A stretch of 64,000 nt of DNA from JAGRKR01 sp041397725. Its GTDB lineage: Bacteria > Pseudomonadota > Alphaproteobacteria > Rhizobiales > Hyphomicrobiaceae. The notes beneath the pieces were generated by a model, which was not told where the DNA came from, did not search any database, and worked only from the letters and a program-made list of their open reading frames with translations. Both the position numbers and the translations under genes were made by a program. The DNA is taken from the NCBI GenBank assembly GCA_041397725.1, contig JAWKVZ010000002.1, forward strand, positions 124,001 through 188,000, in the 5' to 3' direction. Below are positions 16,694 through 24,947 of this stretch, piece after piece (the stretch's first letter is position 1; every line of letters starts with the position of its first letter).

Positions 16694-17782
16694 ATGCCGC
16701 GACACGACAATGCCGTGGATTTCTGGCGCGGTTTCGCGCTGATCACGATCTTCATCAATCACGTCCCGGGCATCTATTTCGAGCGCTTCACGCATCGCAA
16801 CGTGTCGCTCTCGGACTCGGCCGAGCTGTTCGTTTTTCTGGCCGGCTGGGCGCTGCGCCTCGTCGTGGACAGATCGAAGAACGCGCCGTCCGATGGCGAT
16901 GTCGTGGCGCGCCTCGGCGGACGCACGCTCGTCATCTACGCAGCGCACATTCTCATCATCTCGATCGCCATCGCCATGCTGGCGGCGGCGGCATTGCTGC
17001 TGGACAACCCGCTCCTGCTCGAGTGGCACAACGCGGCGGCGGCCTTCTACGATCCCATTCGCACGCACATCGGCATCGTCGCCCTGACGCATCATCTCGG
17101 CTATTTCGACATCCTGCCGCTTTACGTCGTGCTGATGGCCGTGGCGCCGCTCATCGCGCTGCTGCATCGCTATTTTCCGCGCTTGTTGCTGCCGGTGTCC
17201 CTCACCATCTATCTGCTGGCGCTGAGCTTCCGCATTTCCCTGCCGAGTTGGCCGGTCTCCGGCACCTGGTTCTTCAATCCGCTGGCGTGGCAGCTCGTGT
17301 TCGTGCTCGGTTTTGTCCTGGCCAAGGACCAGGGGCTCGGCGGGTTCGTGCGCCGGCACATCACCTGGATCCGCTGGATGGCGTTGCCGATCGTGATCGC
17401 AGGCGCGCTGATGGTGCAGTTCCAGTGGTGGCCGGACCCGACCAAGGTGCCAGAGCCGCGGCTGCTGTTCGTGGCCTTCAAGTCCTACCTGACGCCCTTG
17501 CGCCTCATTCAGTTCCTGGCGCTGGTGGCCGTCATGTCGGTCGCCTATCCCTACATCCAGAAGCTCGTACCGCGTCTGGTGCCGTTCTTCTCGATGCTGG
17601 GGCGCAACTCGCTCAACGTCTTCTGCGTGGGATCGATCCTGTCGCTGGCAAGCCAGATCGCACGCTTCGTCTACAAGGGTACGCTCGCCATCGATACGCT
17701 GATCCTGGTGACGGGCCTCCTTCTCCTTGGTCTTACCGCATGGGTTTCCGAATGGCGCGAGCGCTCGACGTCAAGAGGCTGA
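16694..17782 (+). CDS. OpgC-like membrane acyltransferase
   Basis: A 362-residue polytopic protein of the acyltransferase 3/OpgC group. The start DFWRGFALITIFINHVPG with its Arg and His is the family active-site helix. Further marks are SDSAELFVFLAGWALRL and FFNPLAWQLVFVLGF. OpgC substitutes osmoregulated periplasmic glucans with succinyl groups in Proteobacteria. About ten transmembrane helices can be traced. The following SGNH-like gene overlaps its 3' end by 43 bases, so the two are probably co-expressed and may act on the same polymer. Acceptor and acyl donor are inferred from the family only. Confidence 0.85.
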   Translation: MPRHDNAVDFWRGFALITIFINHVPGIYFERFTHRNVSLSDSAELFVFLAGWALRLVVDRSKNAPSDGDVVARLGGRTLVIYAAHILIISIAIAMLAAAALLLDNPLLLEWHNAAAAFYDPIRTHIGIVALTHHLGYFDILPLYVVLMAVAPLIALLHRYFPRLLLPVSLTIYLLALSFRISLPSWPVSGTWFFNPLAWQLVFVLGFVLAKDQGLGGFVRRHITWIRWMALPIVIAGALMVQFQWWPDPTKVPEPRLLFVAFKSYLTPLRLIQFLALVAVMSVAYPYIQKLVPRLVPFFSMLGRNSLNVFCVGSILSLASQIARFVYKGTLAIDTLILVTGLLLLGLTAWVSEWRERSTSRG

Positions 17783-18666
17783 GCCTGGTCCGGCTGGCGT
17801 TGACCAGCGCCGTCATCGTCCTCGCTCTGGGCGGTGGGCGTGCGCTGGCCGCCGAGCCTGAACGTCCGGCGAGCCAGCCGCAGCCGACGCCGCCCGTTCC
17901 CGCCATCACGCGGGAGTGCCAGACACCCGCCGGCGTCAAGACGGCGCCGATCCCGCTGCCCAACACGCTGCGCGCGCTCCAGCAACGCAAGAAGATCAGG
18001 ATCCTGGCGATCGGCGGAGCCTCCACGGCGCGCTCGGGTCCCGACCGCGGCGGCTTCCAGGAGGTTTTCGAGCGGATTATCGAGGGGGCGATCAAGGGCC
18101 TCGACGTCGAGATCGTCAATCGCGGGGTGTCCGGCGAGTTGGTCCGCGACGCCAAGGAACGCCTCAAGGTCGAGGTGGCGCTGACCCAGCCGGACATGGT
18201 GCTGTGGCAGGTCGGCACGAGTGACGCCTTGGCGCGCGTACCGGCGCAGGAGTTCGAGACCCACGTCGGCGACATGGTGCGCTGGCTGCGGGCGCACAAG
18301 GTCGACGTCGTGCTGGTCGGCATCCAGTACACCCGCTCGCTCGCACATGACCCGAGCTACCAAGCCATCCGCCGGGCCGTGCGCCGCGTCGCGCAACGCG
18401 AGGGCGTGCTGCGGGTCGGCCGCTACGAGGCCACGGAGGCGCTCGAAAGGGTGCGCCAGGGGCGCCAGCCCACGCCGCCCGATCCCTTCGCGACGACGGA
18501 GGGCAGCTATGCCTGCGTTGCTCAGTATCTGGCCCAGGCCGTCACGCTCGGTCTGTTCGCACGGCGGGTCGAGCCGAGACGGCAGCGCCCGCCCAACCCG
18601 GCGCCCGCGCCCGCACCCGAGATGGCCCCGACACCGCCGCGGCCGCTGCCGCCGAAAGGTGGCTGA
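17740..18666 (+). CDS. SGNH/GDSL-like periplasmic protein with degenerate active site
   Basis: A 308-residue exported protein: residues 1-38 form a signal peptide ending GGRALAAEP, and the tail is Pro-rich. The core has an SGNH-like order: Ser95 in IGGAS (block I), Gly129 in VNRGVSG (block II), then VGTSDA at 158-163 where block III normally has an Asn, and DPFATTEGSYA where block V normally has DxxH. Thus Ser and Gly remain, but the Asn is Ser161 and the His position is Ala231. It may be a binding protein or use another geometry. The start at 17740 (alternatively 17752) overlaps OpgC. Link to glucan or polysaccharide acyl groups is inferred from context. Confidence 0.75.
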   Translation: MGFRMARALDVKRLSLVRLALTSAVIVLALGGGRALAAEPERPASQPQPTPPVPAITRECQTPAGVKTAPIPLPNTLRALQQRKKIRILAIGGASTARSGPDRGGFQEVFERIIEGAIKGLDVEIVNRGVSGELVRDAKERLKVEVALTQPDMVLWQVGTSDALARVPAQEFETHVGDMVRWLRAHKVDVVLVGIQYTRSLAHDPSYQAIRRAVRRVAQREGVLRVGRYEATEALERVRQGRQPTPPDPFATTEGSYACVAQYLAQAVTLGLFARRVEPRRQRPPNPAPAPAPEMAPTPPRPLPPKGG

Positions 18667-18814
18667 CCGGCAATTTTCCGCCTCCCGCCGACGTGGCGCA
18701 CGGAGGTGGCTTCTACTGCCGGCAGCGATGCTCTACCGTGGCGCGGTGGATGCGGTGGCCGCGAGGGCGATGCCGCAGATCGCCAGATCATAGCAGGGGG
18801 GTGAGAGCCGCGAG

Positions 18815-19615
18815 ATGTCGCTGGAGGACAAGGTCGCCATCGTCACGGGAGCCGCGCGCGGCATCGGATTGGCTTGCGCCCAGAGGCTGGCGCGCGACGG
18901 CGCCAAGATCGTCATCGCCGATATCGACGAGGAGGGCGGCGCGCGGGCGGCCGAGGAACTCGGCTCGGCCGGTCACGAGGCGCTGTTCGTCAGCTGCAAC
19001 GTCTCCGAGCGTCTCGACGTGCACAACCTCATGGCTGTGGTGCTCGAGGCTCATGACCGCGTCGATGTGCTCGTCAACAACGCTGCCGTTCTGGATGCGG
19101 CTCCCTTCCTGCAGCTCGACGAGGCCGAGTTCGAGCGCGTGCTCCGGATCAACGTCAAAGGGTCTTTTCTGGTCGGGCAGGCCGTGGCGCGGCAGATGGT
19201 GCGCCAGCTCAAGGACAAGAGCGGGCGCGAGAGTGGCGGCAGCATCATCAACATGTCGTCGGTGAACGATCGCTTCGCGCTGCCGGATCATGTGGCGTAC
19301 ACGGTCTCGAAGGGCGGCATCAGCCAGTTGACCAAGGCGATGGCGCTGGCGCTCGCGCCGCACCGCATCCGCGTCAATGCCGTCGGCCCCGGCAGCATCA
19401 TGACGCCGATGCTGGCCGACGTCGCGACGGACGACGACGTGCGCCGGCGCATCCTCTCGCGAACGCCGCTCGGACGCATGGGGCAACCCGAGGAAATCGC
19501 CGCGATCGTGGCGTTCCTGGCGGGCGAGGAGGCGAGCTACATCACGGGCACGACGATCTACGCCGACGGCGGGCGGATGCCGCTCAATTACACGGTCGAC
19601 GTCGACGAGGATTGA
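18815..19615 (+). CDS. Short-chain dehydrogenase/reductase
   Basis: A 266-residue classical SDR. The cofactor motif TGAARGIG lies at about residues 12-19, with an acidic residue after the second strand (IADID) that favours NAD(H). The active site shows NMSSVND and YTVSKGG (Tyr, Lys). The C-terminus YITGTTIYADGGRMPLNYTV is of the glucose/gluconate dehydrogenase type. A GGGGGTGAGAG ribosome site precedes the ATG. It stands alone between the SGNH-like gene and the convergent TrcR gene, so context gives no substrate clue. Confidence 0.85.
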   Translation: MSLEDKVAIVTGAARGIGLACAQRLARDGAKIVIADIDEEGGARAAEELGSAGHEALFVSCNVSERLDVHNLMAVVLEAHDRVDVLVNNAAVLDAAPFLQLDEAEFERVLRINVKGSFLVGQAVARQMVRQLKDKSGRESGGSIINMSSVNDRFALPDHVAYTVSKGGISQLTKAMALALAPHRIRVNAVGPGSIMTPMLADVATDDDVRRRILSRTPLGRMGQPEEIAAIVAFLAGEEASYITGTTIYADGGRMPLNYTVDVDED

Positions 19616-19630
19616 CCTCCCGCAGAACGA

Positions 19631-19664
19631 CGACGCCCGCGAGGCGGTGGGCCTGCGGGCGTCG
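19631..19664. terminator. Hairpin between convergent genes
   Basis: A perfect 10-bp stem (CGACGCCCGC with GCGGGCGTCG) and 14-base loop lies 15 bases after the SDR stop and 58 bases before the TrcR stop. No T-run follows on either strand, so it is a possible bidirectional 3'-end structure rather than a proven terminator. Confidence 0.4.
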
Positions 19665-19722
19665 GACGTTCCGGTTCGGCGACAGGCGGGTGACGGGCGG
19701 ACGGCCCAGACCGGAGCCCCGG

Positions 19723-20469
19723 TCAGGTCGCGGCTTCGTCGCCGGTCTTGAGGCTCTTGAGCTTCTCGAAGACGCGCTGCGTCTCCTCCGCCTCGGTCTC
19801 CTCGCGGGTCATCTCGGGCTGCGCGGCCTTCTTCTCTTCCATCGATTCACGCGACAGCAGGCCGCCGGTCGTCTCCTCGGTGCGCAGCAGTGTGCCGGCC
19901 TTCTCGGCCTCATCGACCGTCTCGTCGCTCTCGCGGTGCTCGAAGTGGCGCGCCGACTTCTTCACCTCGGCATCGAGGTCGATCTGCGAGCACAGGCCGA
20001 GGGTGACCGGGTCCTGCGGCTGTAGGTTAGCCGAGTTCCAGTGCGTGCGCTCGCGAATGGATTCGATCGTCGGCTTCGTCGTGCCGACCAGGCGCATGAT
20101 CTGGCTGTCCTTGAGCTCTGGATGGTTGCGGAGCAGCCAGAGAATGGCATTCGGCCGGTCCTGGCGACGCGAGACGGGCGTGTACCGGGGGCCGCGCTTG
20201 CGCTTGACCGTGGGGATTTCGACCTTCGATTCCAGCAGCCTCAGGCGATAATCCGGGTTCTCCTCGGCTTGCAGGATCTCTTCGCGGGTCAACTGGCCGG
20301 ACGAGATGGGGTCGAGGCCCTTGATGCCCTGAGCCACGTCACCGTCCGCGATGCCCTTCACCTCGAGCATGTGCAAGCCGCAGAATTCGGCGATCTGATC
20401 GAACGAAAGAGAAGTGTTCTCCACCAGCCAAACGGCCGTGGCTTTGGGCATCAATGGTTTGCGCGTCAT
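19723..20469 (-). CDS. trcR: TrcR-like cell-cycle regulator (DUF1013)
   Basis: A 248-residue protein. The N-terminal half matches DUF1013 as found throughout Alphaproteobacteria: PLMPKATAVWLVENTSLSFDQIAEFCGLHMLEVKGIADG, then GIKGLDPISSGQLT and a central RPNAILWLLRNHPELKDSQI. TrcR is an essential cell-cycle transcription factor in the Brucella/Rhizobiales lineage. The C-terminal 70 residues are highly charged and probably disordered. The start at 20469 is fixed by a strong GGAGGA site 8 bases upstream; that site lies inside an alternative longer frame. The gene is transcribed alone, with 307 bases of non-coding DNA before it. Confidence 0.87.
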   Translation of the reverse strand: MTRKPLMPKATAVWLVENTSLSFDQIAEFCGLHMLEVKGIADGDVAQGIKGLDPISSGQLTREEILQAEENPDYRLRLLESKVEIPTVKRKRGPRYTPVSRRQDRPNAILWLLRNHPELKDSQIMRLVGTTKPTIESIRERTHWNSANLQPQDPVTLGLCSQIDLDAEVKKSARHFEHRESDETVDEAEKAGTLLRTEETTGGLLSRESMEEKKAAQPEMTREETEAEETQRVFEKLKSLKTGDEAAT

Positions 20470-20776
20470 GAATATGTCCTCCATGCCCGCATGCCCGAAG
20501 GCACGCACGGCAACCGTCATTCGTTCGAGCTGGGATCACACCTTATATAGTTGATGCAGGCGGATAGGCAAACGGAAGCATGAGCGGGAGCGACGGGCCG
20601 GAGGAGCGCGCGCGTTCATCGTGAACAACGGTTACGATGTGGCCTGTGGGGCGGGGGCCACAATCCCCAGCGGCCGCCGGAGCGGCGGCCTCGCCTATGT
20701 TGCGCCGCACACGAGTCGCGAGTAATGTTGCGCCGCGGCATTCGGGGACCCATGAGCCACAAGGAACTCACCGTCG
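20470..20776. other. Non-coding region between divergent trcR and MaoC genes
   Basis: It must hold the promoters of trcR (leftward) and the MaoC gene (rightward). I see a 7-bp perfect hairpin (GGCCGCC with GGCGGCC) at 20672-20690 and no convincing small gene, RNA or sigma-70 box. The GGAGGA ribosome site of trcR lies at its left edge. Confidence 0.6.
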
Positions 20777-21214
20777 ATGACGATCGTGACGCGCAAGTCG
20801 TATTTCTTCGAGGACATCGAGCTCGGCATGTCCGCAACCTTCGCCAAGCGGGTGACGGAAGCTGACATCTTCAGCTTCGCGGACATCACCGGCGACAAGA
20901 ACCCGATTCATCTCGATCACGGCTACGCCGAGAAGACGATGTTCAAAGAGCGCATCGCGCACGGCATTCTGACGGCGGGCTATATTTCGGCCGTGTTCGG
21001 TATGGAGCTGCCGGGTCCCGGCGCCATCTACGTCTCCCAGACGCTCAATTTCCGTGCGCCGGTCCGGATCGGCGACGACGTTCTGGCGCGCGTCTCGGTC
21101 GTCGAGCTGATGCCGGCGAAGCGCCGTGTCCGTTTCGATTGCGCCTGCCTCGTCGCGGACAAGCCCGTGCTCGAGGGCGAAGCCATCCTGATGGTGCCCG
21201 CCCGTCCGAAATAG
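20777..21214 (+). CDS. MaoC-family (R)-specific enoyl-CoA hydratase
   Basis: A 145-residue single hot-dog domain. The hydratase-2 motif is complete, with Asp40 and His45 in ADITGDKNPIHLDHGYA, followed by FKERIAHGIL. PhaJ-like enzymes hydrate trans-2-enoyl-CoA to (R)-3-hydroxyacyl-CoA, linking beta-oxidation to polyhydroxyalkanoate synthesis. Length and motif agree with PhaJ. AAGGAA lies 12 bases before the ATG. It is 121 bases ahead of ribF, with which it shares no evident function. A PHB-depolymerase-like protein occurs elsewhere in the window (50278-51405), which fits a PHA-using organism. Confidence 0.87.
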   Translation: MTIVTRKSYFFEDIELGMSATFAKRVTEADIFSFADITGDKNPIHLDHGYAEKTMFKERIAHGILTAGYISAVFGMELPGPGAIYVSQTLNFRAPVRIGDDVLARVSVVELMPAKRRVRFDCACLVADKPVLEGEAILMVPARPK

Positions 21215-21335
21215 TCCGGTGCGGACCGCAACGCGCGGTGCAACATCGCACGGCCTCATGCGGCCTCGCCGTGGCAGTGCCTCCCGGCTATAACACTCCG
21301 CGATCGATGGTCGGGCGAGGCAGGGGCGCACCCTC

Positions 21336-22304
21336 ATGGCAGGGCAGATATCCACGAAGCTTGAGGTCTACGAGGGCGGCGGCGCGCTGCCGGACTCGAT
21401 CAAGGGCGCGGTGCTCGCGATCGGCAACTTCGACGGCTTGCACCGGGGCCACCGCGTGCTGCTCGACACCGTGGTCGAGCGGGCCAGGGCCGGTGGGCGC
21501 AAGGCGGCGGTGATGCTGTTCGAACCGCACCCCCGCGAGTATTTCCATCCACAAAAGCCCGTCTTCCGTCTCACGACCTTCGAGCAGAAGCTGGCATTAC
21601 TCGAGTCGATCGGCATCGACGTCGTGATACAGCTGCCGTTCGACGCGCGCCTCGCGGAGATGCCCGCCGAGACGTTCGTGGTGGATGTCCTGCTCGGTGA
21701 GCTCGCGGTGAGCCACATCGTCGTCGGCTATGATTTCTTCTTCGGCAAAGGGCGCGGCGGCAGTCCAGCCCTGCTGGAGTCCATCGCCAAGTCGCGCGGC
21801 GTCGGCGTCACCGTCGTCGAGCCCGTCGCGGAAGGCGGCGAGGTGTTCTCCTCGAGCGCGGTACGCGGCAAGATCGCCGAGGGCGACGTCAAGGGGGCTG
21901 CCGAGGATCTCGGCTACTTCTGGCGCATCTCGGGGACCGTCGTCGGCGGCGCCAAGCGCGGCACCGGCCTCGGCTTCCCGACGGCGAACCTCGCCCTGCC
22001 GCGCGGCTGTGCATTGGCGCACGGCATCTATGCCGTGCATGTCCATCTGGCCGGACAGCGCTTCGAAGGCGCGGCCTACCTCGGCACGCGCCCGACGTTC
22101 GACAATGGGCTGCCAGTGCTCGAGGTCTTCCTGTTCGACTTTTCAGGCGACATCTACGGACGTGCGATCGAAGTGGCGTTCGTCGAGCACATCCGGCCCG
22201 ATCGGGCCTTCCCGGACGGCGACAGCCTGAAGGTGCAGATCGCTGCGGATTGCGCCAAGGCGCGGCAGATCCTGGCTGCCGTGGGCAAGGGGCCCCTGCG
22301 CTGA
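21336..22304 (+). CDS. ribF: Bifunctional riboflavin kinase/FAD synthetase
   Basis: A 322-residue two-domain protein of normal length. The N-terminal nucleotidyltransferase domain has LAIGNFDGLHRGHRVLL and the conserved VGYDFFFGKGRGG and SSSAVR motifs. The C-terminal riboflavin kinase domain has RGTGLGFPTANLALP. It phosphorylates riboflavin to FMN and adenylylates FMN to FAD in the cytosol. AGGGGCG precedes the ATG. It is a single-copy housekeeping gene that converges on the unknown exported gene at 22442. Confidence 0.95.
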   Translation: MAGQISTKLEVYEGGGALPDSIKGAVLAIGNFDGLHRGHRVLLDTVVERARAGGRKAAVMLFEPHPREYFHPQKPVFRLTTFEQKLALLESIGIDVVIQLPFDARLAEMPAETFVVDVLLGELAVSHIVVGYDFFFGKGRGGSPALLESIAKSRGVGVTVVEPVAEGGEVFSSSAVRGKIAEGDVKGAAEDLGYFWRISGTVVGGAKRGTGLGFPTANLALPRGCALAHGIYAVHVHLAGQRFEGAAYLGTRPTFDNGLPVLEVFLFDFSGDIYGRAIEVAFVEHIRPDRAFPDGDSLKVQIAADCAKARQILAAVGKGPLR

Positions 22305-22441
22305 AGCCGCGGCCCGCGGCCGCGCGTGTCGCCCATCGAGGCAAGGCGCGATCGACGGCGCACGCCACAAGAGCCACGGACCAACTCCGGGTCGGCCCGT
22401 GGCGATGCACTGGGGCTCTGCGCCGACGTCGCCGTGTCGAT

Positions 22442-23080
22442 TCAGTTCTTGTGCGGCGAGCGATGCTGGCTGTCGGGGCCGGACGGCGGGCTCCCCGGAC
22501 GGGAGCCCTGGGCCACGTCGAAGTACACCTCGCGGCGCGACTCTTGACCCGACTTGGTGTCCCGCACCAGGATCGAGAGGTAGTGGCGGCGGCTTTGCAG
22601 CTCGTTGAAGCGCACCCAGACGTTGACGAAGGCCTTGGTGATGCGCTGGCCTTCGCCGCCGTCGGCATGCACGCTCGTCCGGATCGGCTGGTCGAGCTGC
22701 CAGACGCGACGGCCGTTGTCGTCGCGCAGCTCCATGGCGATCTCGAAATTCGCGGTCAGGCGTCCGTTGCTGTGGACAGAGTCGGGATTGACCATCTCCA
22801 GGTAGACGAACTGCTGCCTGCCGAGCACGTATTCGAGCCGTCGCAGCGGGGCGACGTCGTGGAAGCCGGTCGACGACCGTTCGACCAGCACGGCCCGCAC
22901 GACGTCGAAGCTCTGACCGTCAGGCACGCGTCGCGGCTCTTCGAAGCCGGGCGCGCGGTCATCCTGGACCTGCGGCGAGCCGTAGCTCTGGGCGGATGCA
23001 GTGCCGGCTGCACCGAGCAGCATGGCCAGGGTCGCAACCGAAGCCAAAGAGCGCTTGAAGGAGGTCTTGGTGATCATCAT
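22442..23080 (-). CDS. Exported protein of unknown function
   Basis: A 212-residue protein with an evident Sec signal peptide (about residues 8-32, ending GTASAQ). The mature part is beta-rich: VDVVRAVLVE-like opening, FVYLEMVNPDS, LTANFEIAMELRD and YLSILVRD. It looks like a single periplasmic beta-sandwich domain. The last 25 residues are Gly/Ser/Pro-rich. I do not recognise the family. The start at 23080 follows GGGAGACGC; the codon is directly followed by a second ATG. It is transcribed away from the antiporter gene and has its own upstream region of 394 bases. Confidence 0.65.
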   Translation of the reverse strand: MMITKTSFKRSLASVATLAMLLGAAGTASAQSYGSPQVQDDRAPGFEEPRRVPDGQSFDVVRAVLVERSSTGFHDVAPLRRLEYVLGRQQFVYLEMVNPDSVHSNGRLTANFEIAMELRDDNGRRVWQLDQPIRTSVHADGGEGQRITKAFVNVWVRFNELQSRRHYLSILVRDTKSGQESRREVYFDVAQGSRPGSPPSGPDSQHRSPHKN

Positions 23081-23474
23081 GCGTCTCCCGTGGCACCTGC
23101 TCACACACTAAACTAATCCGCGTTCAACGAACAGATGGGAAGGCTTCGCACTGTGAAGAAGGGGGGCCGTCTACAAAGTGCTGACTGTTGCAACTTTACC
23201 TCATTCTGTTAACCTGATTCTACAGATTGGCACGGCCCGAATCCGGGCCGATTACCTGGGCCGGCTGCCAGCGCGCTGAAAAGACGACAACTTTCCCCCT
23301 TTTTGTGTGTTGCGCGTGGAATGGCCGTGTCGCGGTCATAGGTGCGAGCGCCATGATCCCGTCGCGGCCGTGGCGTTTCTTGTGAGTGCGATTTGCGCGC
23401 TCGACGGGCCAGCGCATCCGGCTGCATCGACGTCACTACCGCGCCAATGAACAGAGAGGTGGAGGAAGAGGCTC
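23081..23474. other. Non-coding region between divergent genes
   Basis: It holds the promoters of the exported protein (left) and the antiporter (right). The part 23180-23230 is markedly AT-richer than the surroundings. A 7-bp hairpin (CGGCCCG with CGGGCCG, 4-base loop) lies at 23233-23250. Short frames crossing it have no family resemblance. No RNA gene was recognised. Confidence 0.55.
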
Positions 23475-24875
23475 TTGGAAGAGCGCCTGCCAGAACTGCT
23501 CGCGCTAGCCATCGTCGCCATGGTGGCGGTGATCATGGGGCTGCTGTTCGTGCGTCTGAAGCAGCCACCGATCGTCGGCTACATCCTCGCTGGCGTCGTG
23601 CTCGGCCCGGCCGGCATCGGCCTCGTGCCGAACACCGAGCAGATTCCGCTGCTGGCCGAGCTCGGCGTGCTCATGCTGCTGTTCGTGATCGGGATGGAGA
23701 TCTCGGTCGTGGCGTTCATGCGGGATTTGAGGCCAGCCGTGATCACGGTGGCCGGTCAGATCATCGTGGCGCTGGCGGCCATGGCGGCTTTCGGGGCCTG
23801 GCTGGGCTGGAAGGTCGAGCAGGTGCTGCTGCTCGGCTTCATCATGACGATGTCGTCGACGGCCGTGGCGCTGAAGATGCTCGAGGATATCGACGAGCTG
23901 CGCTCGAACATCGGCCGGATCACGGTAGCGGTCCTCATCGCCCAGGATATCGCCGTCGTTCCCATTCTGATCCTGGCGCGGTCTTTCGGAGGCGGAGCCG
24001 GTCTCGATGCCACCGTCGCCGCCACGATCCTGCTGGCGGTCGGCGGCCTCGTCCTGTTCATCCGGTATCTGGGGCGGCGCGGCAAGGTCGGCTTTCCCGG
24101 AGCCGAGACCGTCACGGGGCGGGTCGATCTCGTCACCATGAGCTGCCTTGCGATCTGCTTCGTGGCCGCGACCATCTCTGGGTTCTTGGGCCTTTCGGCC
24201 GCCTATGGCGCCTTCCTGGCGGGGCTCTACGTCGGGCGAACGAAGCTGCGCAGCGAGGCGATCCAGGCCTTGGAGCCGATCCAGAGCGTGCTCATGGTCG
24301 TTTTCTTCCTGTCCATCGGACTTCTGCTCGATGTCGCGTTCATCCTGGCGAATTGGCAGTTGGTGACGCTCTTCGTGTGCGGTGTGCTCTGCCTCAAGAC
24401 CTTGTCGAACATCCTCATTCTCAGGTTGGCCGGTCTGTCCGGCATGGATGCCTTCACGGCCGGGCTGACCATGGGCCAGATCGGCGAGTTCTCGTTCGTG
24501 ATCGCGGCGACGGGCGCCAGCACGGGCCTGCTGTTCGGGGCGAGCTTCAAGCTGGCCATCACCGTTATCGCGCTTTCCCTGCTCGTCAGCCCGCTCTGGA
24601 TGTCGGCTCTGCGGCGCGTGCACGCGGCGGCCGAGCTCGGCATCGCCAATCTGCGCAAGGCCTTCGCCGTCGCCTATTCCCGCGAGATCGACGAGATCGA
24701 GGATGCGCAAGCCTGGCTCGTGCGCGTGCTGGGCCGCCTGCCGGGCGTCCGCCGGCGGCAGGAGGCGGCATCCCTCGCACTGGTCCACAAGGAGGCGGGC
24801 GGGGAGGCCGTCGGGAGTGAGCAGCCGGCCGCGCCCGTCGCAATCTCAGGGCGATCCGGCAAGGATCAGGCCTGA
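23475..24875 (+). CDS. CPA2-family cation/proton antiporter (KefB-like, no RCK domain)
   Basis: A 466-residue inner-membrane protein with about twelve helices. CPA2 marks are QPPIVGYILAGVVLGPAGIGL, LGVLMLLFVIGMEISV, SSTAVALKMLED and the cation-site segment VAVLIAQDIAVVPILIL with its conserved QD. Later GLTMGQIGEFSFVIA follows. Such antiporters exchange K+ or Na+ for H+. Unlike KefB/KefC there is no C-terminal TrkA-N/RCK domain; the tail is a short charged cytosolic stretch. The start codon is TTG at 23475, placed by GGAGGAAG a few bases upstream and by the normal N-terminus. Monocistronic or co-transcribed with ileS 72 bases downstream. Confidence 0.87.
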   Translation: MEERLPELLALAIVAMVAVIMGLLFVRLKQPPIVGYILAGVVLGPAGIGLVPNTEQIPLLAELGVLMLLFVIGMEISVVAFMRDLRPAVITVAGQIIVALAAMAAFGAWLGWKVEQVLLLGFIMTMSSTAVALKMLEDIDELRSNIGRITVAVLIAQDIAVVPILILARSFGGGAGLDATVAATILLAVGGLVLFIRYLGRRGKVGFPGAETVTGRVDLVTMSCLAICFVAATISGFLGLSAAYGAFLAGLYVGRTKLRSEAIQALEPIQSVLMVVFFLSIGLLLDVAFILANWQLVTLFVCGVLCLKTLSNILILRLAGLSGMDAFTAGLTMGQIGEFSFVIAATGASTGLLFGASFKLAITVIALSLLVSPLWMSALRRVHAAAELGIANLRKAFAVAYSREIDEIEDAQAWLVRVLGRLPGVRRRQEAASLALVHKEAGGEAVGSEQPAAPVAISGRSGKDQA

Positions 24876-24947
24876 CACGGCTGGATTGTCGGGCGCGGCA
24901 TTGCTAGAAGGCAGCTCGTCCCAAGACAGCACGCAAAGATCGAGAGC

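Noticed and set aside
23209..23436. Short minus-strand open frame in the antiporter/exported protein gap
   Set aside because: It has unusual Arg/His-rich composition, no ribosome site and no relation to known proteins.
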